Assembly: GCA_002839315.1 (NCBI GenBank)
Contig: PGXV01000010.1
Location: 1-64,000 of the forward strand
Direction of reading: 5' to 3'
Source of the DNA: Spirochaetae bacterium HGW-Spirochaetae-3
GTDB taxonomy: Bacteria > Spirochaetota > Spirochaetia > Treponematales > UBA12059
DNA: 64,000 nt
Shown here: piece by piece, positions 58,416 to 64,000 of the stretch
Position numbering within the stretch: the stretch's first letter is position 1
Layout: every line of letters starts with the position of its first letter
The notes under the pieces: generated by a model
What the model was told of the DNA's origin: nothing
What the model saw: only the letters and a program-made list of their open reading frames with translations
Databases searched by the model: none
Position numbers and translations under genes: made by a program

Positions 58416-60509
58416 CTATCCGGTGGCGGCGGTCCGTTCCGAGAACGGGCTGGCGCGCTCTATCACGGCCCTGACGATAGAGCCTTCCTGCCCGACGAGG
58501 CCCGGGTCGGATTTCAGGAGGCCGACGGCGTCGATACTGGCGGCTTCGAGGAGATCGGCGTCGCGTATAGGGTCGGCGAACGACAGCCTGAGGGCGCCAG
58601 CCTGGGTGGTCCCGGTTATCTCCCCGGGCCCGCGGATGCGAAGGTCCTCCTCGGCGATCTCGAAGCCGTCGGTCGTGGCCTTCATCGCGAGCACGCGGCG
58701 CTTACCGTCTTCCGAGAGGCTCGCGCTCCCCTCGCCTTGCCGATCGGACCACACGAGGAAGCAGTACGACTGCAGGGAGCTGCGACCTACGCGGCCGCGA
58801 AGCTGGTGCAGCGCGGCCAGGCCGAAGCGCTCAGCGTGCTCTATCACCATGCAGGTCGCCTCCGGAACGTCTACGCCGACCTCGACGACGCTGGTCGCGA
58901 CGACGAACGATAGTCTTCCCGCCGCGAAATCCGCCATCGTGGCCCGTTTAGTCTCCTCCGGGAGGCGCGCGTGTATCAGGCCGCCGCGGAATTCGGGGAA
59001 TACGTCGCCGGAAAGGCGCGCGAACATCGCCTCCGCGTCCTTGAGGGCGAGCTTGTCCGAGCGGTCGACCAACGGATAGACGAAATAGGCGCGCCGTCCC
59101 GCGGCCAGCTCGCGGCGGACGAATTCGTAGACCTTGGCCTCGTTCCCGTCCTTGGCCAGGTGCGTGATTATGGGTAGACGGCCCGCCGGCATCGTCTTTA
59201 TCGTAGACACGGACAGGTCGCCGTAGGCCGTAAGCGCGAGCGTACGAGGAATCGGGGTCGCCGTCATCATCAGCATATCGGGCTTGCGCCCCTTCGCGCC
59301 CATCGCGAGGCGCTGCAGCACGCCGAAGCGTTGCTGCTCGTCGACGACGACCAGACGAAGGTCCTTGAACGCGACGTCGTCGGAGAACAGCGCGTGCGTT
59401 CCGACGGCCAGGTCGACGTCGCCGCGGGCCAGCGCCGCGAGCAGGGGCCGCCGCGCCGCGTCGGCGACGTTGCCTGAAAGATACGCGAGGCGGACGCCGA
59501 GGGGCTCGAGGAGCCGCGCGGCGGTATCCGCGTGCTGGCGCGCGAGCAGTTCCGTCGGCGCCATCAGCGCCGCCTGGCCGCCGCCGGCTATCGCGTACAG
59601 CGCGGAGAAGAACGCGACGAGCGTCTTGCCCGAGCCGACGTCGCCCTGGAGCAGGCGCGCCATCGGCCAGGGGCCCGACATGTCCGCGACTATCTCGGCT
59701 ATGGCCGATTCTTGGTCCGGCGTCAGCTCGAAGGACAGGCGTTCCTTCAGCGCGCGCGCCAGGCCGTCCGGAGGAGCGCTCCGAGGCCGTTCCACGTCGC
59801 GGCGGGCGGCCGCCCTACGCGCTATCATCACCTGCAGGTAGAACAGCTCCTCGTAGGCCAGCGTCCGCCTCGCGGCCGCGGCGTCCGATGGAGCCAGGGG
59901 CGCGTGGAGCGATCGGAGCGCGTCGGCCTTGCGTAGGAGCCCCCGCCGCTCGCGGATCGAAGGAGGGATCTCGTCGTCGACGATGCCCCATCGCGAAAGC
60001 GCCCTGCCGGCCAGCTTGCGCACGGTAGCCTGTCCGAGCCCCTCGGTAAGCGGGTATACGGGCCTGACGCCGTCCGGCGCGTCGGCCGCCCCGTCGGGGT
60101 CGGCGATCGGGTCGGCGTCGAACGACGACGACTGGAGCTCCGAGAAGCGGTACTCGAACCTACCGTACAGCTTGAGGACGGCGCCTACGGGGTAGCTGCG
60201 CTCAAGGAAGGATCGGTTGAAGCAGACCAGCGCCGCGCGCGTCCCGTTCTCGTCCTCGACCCAGACCTTGAGCGTGCGCATGCGGCCGTACCCGAACCAG
60301 TCGTGCTCGACGACGGTAACGCGGCAGTTGACCACCCCGGAGCCGAACTCCGACAGGAGCCGCCTGGCCGTGCGGTCCTCGTAATCGCGCGGGGCGAGAA
60401 GGAGGAGGTCGGCTCCGGAGAATACGCCGAGCCTGGCGAGCCGCGCGGCGACCGTAGGCCCGGCGCCCTTGAGATCGGATACCGGCGCGGCTATTTCCCT
60501 GACGAACAA
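58416..60509 (-). CDS. recG: ATP-dependent DNA helicase RecG
   Basis: A 697-residue branch-migration helicase. It has an N-terminal wedge/OB domain (about 1-240), Walker A GDVGSGKT near 285 and the box DEQQRFGV (usually DEQHRFGV). Later motifs are TATPIPRTLALTAYGDL, VATSVVEVGVDVPEATCMVIEHAERFGLAALHQLRGRVGR and the C-terminal TRG-type motif. It reverses stalled forks. The start is TTG at 60509, 12 bases after the preceding gene, with AAGGG upstream. The Gln for His in the Walker B box is unusual but adjacent to the catalytic DE. Confidence 0.95.
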   Translation of the reverse strand: MFVREIAAPVSDLKGAGPTVAARLARLGVFSGADLLLLAPRDYEDRTARRLLSEFGSGVVNCRVTVVEHDWFGYGRMRTLKVWVEDENGTRAALVCFNRSFLERSYPVGAVLKLYGRFEYRFSELQSSSFDADPIADPDGAADAPDGVRPVYPLTEGLGQATVRKLAGRALSRWGIVDDEIPPSIRERRGLLRKADALRSLHAPLAPSDAAAARRTLAYEELFYLQVMIARRAAARRDVERPRSAPPDGLARALKERLSFELTPDQESAIAEIVADMSGPWPMARLLQGDVGSGKTLVAFFSALYAIAGGGQAALMAPTELLARQHADTAARLLEPLGVRLAYLSGNVADAARRPLLAALARGDVDLAVGTHALFSDDVAFKDLRLVVVDEQQRFGVLQRLAMGAKGRKPDMLMMTATPIPRTLALTAYGDLSVSTIKTMPAGRLPIITHLAKDGNEAKVYEFVRRELAAGRRAYFVYPLVDRSDKLALKDAEAMFARLSGDVFPEFRGGLIHARLPEETKRATMADFAAGRLSFVVATSVVEVGVDVPEATCMVIEHAERFGLAALHQLRGRVGRSSLQSYCFLVWSDRQGEGSASLSEDGKRRVLAMKATTDGFEIAEEDLRIRGPGEITGTTQAGALRLSFADPIRDADLLEAASIDAVGLLKSDPGLVGQEGSIVRAVIERASPFSERTAATG

Positions 60510-60521
60510 GTCGCGGCCCTT

Positions 60522-61637
60522 CTATCGCCAGTCGGCCGCGAGGAGAAGCCACCCGTAGAAGTCCAGCCCCGTCGCGGGAGTGTCAGGATCGAAATTCCTG
60601 CCGTCAACGAGCGACATGACGCCCTCCTCCACCACGCCGAGAACCGCGTCGAAGTACGGAGAGCCATATGGCACGTCGGGTACCGGGCTCTGGCCGCGCG
60701 ACGCGTACCTGGTCGTATAGCGGGAGGACACGCGTACGTCGCCGCGAGCCATCAATGACCACAGGAACAACGCCGCGTCCTTGCGCGAGGCGGGGGCCTT
60801 GGCTTCGGCGCCCGAGTCGGCGTACCAACCGGAAGCCTTGAGCCGTTCGAAGAGGACGCCGGCCGACCACGGAGCCCCGCCGGTGATCCTGTCGAGCGCG
60901 GTGGTCTCGGACTGGGCGACCGAGGCCATGCCGAGCATGGTGATGGGGTTCTTCGTCAGGGACGAAGCCGATCCCGCGGACGGGGCCGACTCCGAGTCGC
61001 GAAGCGCGTACGCGCGTTCCCGATCATCGCCGTACAGTCGGCCGTACTCCGGCCCGAGCCGCGGCAGGGCGGCGTCGAAGGCGGCCAGCGCCTCGCGCAT
61101 GCGCCCGAGCGCGAGCAGGGCCGAACCGAGCTCCGCCCGTATCCTCGCACCGTCGTCAGCCAGGGGGGCGGCCCGTTCGAGTATCGCCAAGCGCTCCTCG
61201 GGCGTCCTGGCCAGGCGCGACGACACGACAGAGGCGAGCTCGTCGCCGCGATAGGCGGCCTGCGAGCGCTCGAGCAGCCTGGAGGCCGTCGACTTTTCGC
61301 CTGCCTGCAGCGCGGCCTCGGCGGACAGCGACAGTATCCTCGCCGAGCGGGCGGTGTCGCTGGACGGGGCGCCGGCGAGTTCGGCGAGGCGAGCCCTGAC
61401 GGGCTGCAGACTGACGGATCCGGGCAGCGCGCGGGAGAGCGCCAACTGGGCCTCGATCTCCGCCAGCTCCGCCGGTTGCTCGCCGGCGGGGGCGTCGTAT
61501 AGTACGTCCCGCTGTATCGTCGCGCAGGAAGTCAGCGCGATGATCATCGCGGCGGCCACGGTTAGCGCGGCCGCGGCCGCGGGCGATCGCCGCTCCTTGC
61601 ATAGAATCGTCTTCATCATCGCGCCTGTGCCTTTCAT
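60522..61637 (-). CDS. Lipoprotein with TPR-like helices and SLH-like C-terminal domain
   Basis: About 365-371 residues depending on start (ATGs at 61637, 61619, 61616); 61637 overlaps the upstream TGA. The N-terminal segment ends in a lipobox-like ALTSC. Residues ~50-230 contain tandem helices like TPRs (AALQAGEKSTASRLLERSQ; ALLALGRMREALAAFDAAL). The last ~110 residues look like an S-layer-homology repeat (SRKDAALFLWSLMARG; VPDVPYGSPYFDAVLGVVEE; DPDTPATGLDFYGWLLLA), which binds cell-wall polymers in other bacteria. It is probably an envelope protein. I do not recognise an orthologue. Confidence 0.75.
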   Translation of the reverse strand: MKGTGAMMKTILCKERRSPAAAAALTVAAAMIIALTSCATIQRDVLYDAPAGEQPAELAEIEAQLALSRALPGSVSLQPVRARLAELAGAPSSDTARSARILSLSAEAALQAGEKSTASRLLERSQAAYRGDELASVVSSRLARTPEERLAILERAAPLADDGARIRAELGSALLALGRMREALAAFDAALPRLGPEYGRLYGDDRERAYALRDSESAPSAGSASSLTKNPITMLGMASVAQSETTALDRITGGAPWSAGVLFERLKASGWYADSGAEAKAPASRKDAALFLWSLMARGDVRVSSRYTTRYASRGQSPVPDVPYGSPYFDAVLGVVEEGVMSLVDGRNFDPDTPATGLDFYGWLLLAADWR

Positions 61638-64000
61638 CGTCCGGAATACGCGCGCAGAGTATCGTCGGCGCCTCGCTCGATCAGGTCCAGCCGGCCGTCC
61701 CCGTCGACGTCGACGAAGGCGGGAACGCCGGACCCCGACCTGGGATATCCGGGTAACGGAGACAGGTCGCCGGAGAACGCGTACAGCGCGTCGCCGCCGC
61801 CGGAGACGTATAGTTCCTCGCGCCCGTCCCCGTCGGAGTCGAAGGCGGTGACCGCCGAGCCTCGGGCGGCCCCGCGTCTCAGGACGACCTGCCCGAGCGT
61901 CGTACCGTCCATGCCTATCTTCCAGAGCGCGCCCTCGGCGGAGACGACGTATAGCGAGCGCCAGCCCGGAGCCCACGCCGGCGCCGCGTCGAAGGAGCCC
62001 TCGAGCTGTACGGGGAATCCCGGCGCGGCCTCGGCGAACGATCCGAACGCGAGGAGCCGGCCGGACTCGGTAATCGCCGCTACCATGCCGTCCGCCTCGG
62101 TATCGGCTCCGGCGAAGACGGGGGCGGCCGACGCTATCCCGGGCAGCTGGACCGGCCAGCCCGGCATCACGGCGCCGTCGAGGCGCATAAGGTAGAGTTC
62201 CGCGTCGAACGACCGCGGTAGCGCCGCCAGCGCGTACGACGATACGGCGGGCCGGGAACGAGGCCTCGACCCGAGCGAGCCGGAGAAGCGGGCCTGGCCG
62301 TCGGACGATACGAGCATCAGCGCGGGTTCCGAGGAAACCGGCACGACGAGCCGGCCGGACGAGATAGCGGGAGGGCCGGATACGCGCTGACCCGAGACGA
62401 GCGGGAATCCCGCCAGCGGAGCAAGTCCCGCGTCCATGCGGTACACCGTGCCGCGTTCAGAAACGGCCCATACCGCGGCTACGCGGCCGTCGGGAGCGTC
62501 GAGTACCAGCCAGCCGGGATCGTCCATGGTCGCCTCGTACCGCGCGCCAGACGACAGGTCGACGCCGACCACGACGGAGCCCTGGGCCCAGTACGCCATC
62601 GGCGCGCCGGACGTAGCCTTGCCGACTATCGGGTCGGAGGTCATCCTGCCGCCCGCCGCCTTCGGGAAGCCAGGCAGCAGGTCGGAGGCGGCGCCGGCGA
62701 CCGGGACGGCGGACAGCTCCAGTCGTATCGAGCCTTTTACGAGCCTGACGGAGGCGACGCCGCGGCCGTAGAGCCTGAGGGCGGCGCCGAGACCGGTCGT
62801 CCCTCGCATGAAGAACGGGACGCTACGGTCGAGCGAATAGAATATGGAGGCCGAGGACTCCGGAGACACGCCGCTAGAGCCGTCCTTCCATCGGTCGGTC
62901 TTTACGAGCAGGTGCCCGTCCCTGGCCTCGGCGACGCAGGCGGCGAGCAGCTCGGCGCTCTGGCTCGCGTACAGGAATCCGTCCTCAACCAGGTAGAAGG
63001 GCTCGACCAGCCTGACGCCGACCGACTCGAGGAACGCCCGCAGGAATTTCGGGAAGACTACGCGCGGCACGCGGGTATCGCCGACGAGCGCCGACACGTC
63101 GCGCCCGACGAGCAAGGAACCGAATATTCTGTCGAAGACGTCGCGACGGGCCTTCTCGTCGGCTATCGACGCGAAGAATACGGGTTCCGGGCCGAGTGAA
63201 CTGCCGTACACGCCCATTTCGTCCCCTATCCACGAGAACAGGAGCCTTTCCAGATCGATGCCGAGCGCCGCCTTGGACGCGTCGTCCGCGGCCTTATACG
63301 CCGATACGGCCTTGTCGCCCAGCTTGGGCCCGACGGCCTCCCACAGCTCCTCGGGCTCGCCGGCGGACAGCAGGCTGAAATACGACGCCGACTCGGGTAG
63401 CCGGGAGAGCGCGGCCGGAGTCCTCGAGCGTCGCTCGAGGAGATTGGCCACCGCGGGATCTTCCGAGGACGCGGGCAACTCGACGGAGACGGCGATCCTG
63501 TCGTCCTTCAGGCTCAGGTCGACTATGGCGAGCGAAGGGAAATCGATACCGGCCAGCAAGGCGCCGACGCCCTGGCCCGCTCCCGCCGCGGGAGGTACGA
63601 ACGTAGCCGGATCGACGAGGAAGCGTATCGAGCCCGGGCCGCGCGAGCCGAGCGCCGCGGCGAGCGCGGGCTCCACTCCGGAGAGGCTCGGCCTCGCGGC
63701 TTCGAGGAGGAGGGCTTCGGTCGAAGCGACGACGAGCACGTCCCGGTAGCGGACGGCGTACAGCGTCGACTCGCCGGAGGCCAGTTCGAAGCGCGCGGGC
63801 ATAGCGTCCGCGACGTACGATAGCCCCTTGACCTTGGAGAACAGGCCGGGCGCGAGGCGAAGCGCCAACGGTAGCAGCCGGAGCGCGGCGGAGCGGTAAC
63901 CGAGCGACGCGGCCGCGACGAAGGCGCCGCCGCCGTACAGGGCCGCGTCGACGCGTACGTCGGAGAGCCGGCCGAAAGCCTCCGAGCGCAGGAACGGCTC
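61634..64000 (-). CDS. Large envelope protein with DUF3352-like and propeller/FG-GAP regions (partial)
   Basis: The frame is open to the window edge, so the N-terminus is missing. The first in-window start codon (TTG at 63868) is internal: the 44 codons upstream of it are free of stops and read as protein. The visible 788 residues fall into an N-terminal half resembling DUF3352 (IGDEMGVYGSSL; FFASIADEKARRDVFDRIF) and a C-terminal half of repeated blades. The blades carry FG-GAP-type DxDxDG motifs (FDSDGDGREELYV, VDVDGDGRLDLI) that often bind calcium. Extracytoplasmic location is likely. It is coupled to the next gene through ATGA. Confidence 0.75.
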   Translation of the reverse strand, partial: EPFLRSEAFGRLSDVRVDAALYGGGAFVAAASLGYRSAALRLLPLALRLAPGLFSKVKGLSYVADAMPARFELASGESTLYAVRYRDVLVVASTEALLLEAARPSLSGVEPALAAALGSRGPGSIRFLVDPATFVPPAAGAGQGVGALLAGIDFPSLAIVDLSLKDDRIAVSVELPASSEDPAVANLLERRSRTPAALSRLPESASYFSLLSAGEPEELWEAVGPKLGDKAVSAYKAADDASKAALGIDLERLLFSWIGDEMGVYGSSLGPEPVFFASIADEKARRDVFDRIFGSLLVGRDVSALVGDTRVPRVVFPKFLRAFLESVGVRLVEPFYLVEDGFLYASQSAELLAACVAEARDGHLLVKTDRWKDGSSGVSPESSASIFYSLDRSVPFFMRGTTGLGAALRLYGRGVASVRLVKGSIRLELSAVPVAGAASDLLPGFPKAAGGRMTSDPIVGKATSGAPMAYWAQGSVVVGVDLSSGARYEATMDDPGWLVLDAPDGRVAAVWAVSERGTVYRMDAGLAPLAGFPLVSGQRVSGPPAISSGRLVVPVSSEPALMLVSSDGQARFSGSLGSRPRSRPAVSSYALAALPRSFDAELYLMRLDGAVMPGWPVQLPGIASAAPVFAGADTEADGMVAAITESGRLLAFGSFAEAAPGFPVQLEGSFDAAPAWAPGWRSLYVVSAEGALWKIGMDGTTLGQVVLRRGAARGSAVTAFDSDGDGREELYVSGGGDALYAFSGDLSPLPGYPRSGSGVPAFVDVDGDGRLDLIERGADDTLRAYSGR

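Noticed and set aside
63866-63868. Start of the last gene at the TTG at 63868
   Set aside because: The reading frame continues upstream without a stop to the window edge with coherent protein sequence, so the true start is outside the window.
1-64000. tRNA, rRNA, prophage or insertion sequence
   Set aside because: Read through by eye on both strands; no tRNA-like cloverleaf, rRNA segment, integrase or transposase was seen. A tRNAscan/Infernal run would be decisive for small RNAs.

Overview
The window is a GC-rich (roughly 60-65% by eye) bacterial chromosome segment, densely coded, with no rRNA, tRNA, prophage, insertion sequence or CRISPR array that I could see. Gene content and style point to a spirochaete (Spirochaetota, probably the Treponema side). 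The evidence is a PPi-type phosphofructokinase, a nucleoside kinase with an N-terminal TGS/ThrRS-like module, a ThrRS lacking TGS, spirochaete-style lipoprotein signal peptides, LysM/degenerate LytM proteins, HD-GYP signalling, and a clpS-clpA-aat N-degron operon. This assignment is inference; no marker rRNA is present.

Layout. 1-7.1 kb: heptamer repeats, pepF, a SpoIIE-type phosphatase, an M28-like peptidase with a LacI regulator, and the TGS nucleoside kinase. 7.2-14.4 kb: a complete five-gene family-5 ABC importer with an oversized binding protein. 14.4-21.6 kb: a divergent sugar or glycerophosphodiester-type uptake cluster (sugar-isomerase-like protein, binding protein, two permeases, MBL hydrolase against LacI and GDPD). 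21.6-24.3 kb: ArsR/MFS pair and a DUF1361-like membrane protein. 24.3-26.5 kb: thrS with a T-box leader. 26.5-26.9 kb: a cluster of palindromic repeats. 26.9-32.3 kb: clpS-clpA-aat plus a radical-SAM-like protein that has lost its three cysteines. 32.3-37.6 kb: D-2-hydroxyacid dehydrogenase, a large ankyrin lipoprotein, a second palindrome cluster and a sigma-70 factor. 37.8-44.4 kb: cell-envelope proteins, a variant HD-GYP protein and pfp. 44.4-44.9 kb: a non-coding island with the same heptamer/hairpin repeats as the window start. 44.9-54.4 kb: TPR/zinc-ribbon protein, then lolA-rodZ-rimO-uvrD-(aminotransferase-like)-eamA. 54.4-64 kb, minus strand: eamA and a membrane protein with two winged-helix-like repeats; glgA, transcribed downstream of recG; a TPR/SLH-like lipoprotein; and a partial propeller protein running off the end.

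Many neighbouring genes overlap by ATGA, GTGA or TTGA, which implies translational coupling. The most notable observations are the threonine T-box (ACC specifier), the cysteine-less radical-SAM homologue, two families of intergenic hairpin repeats, the split of the TGS/editing module between a kinase and ThrRS, an HD-GYP protein with HE in place of HD, and several promoters placed so close to the start codon that leaderless mRNAs are likely.
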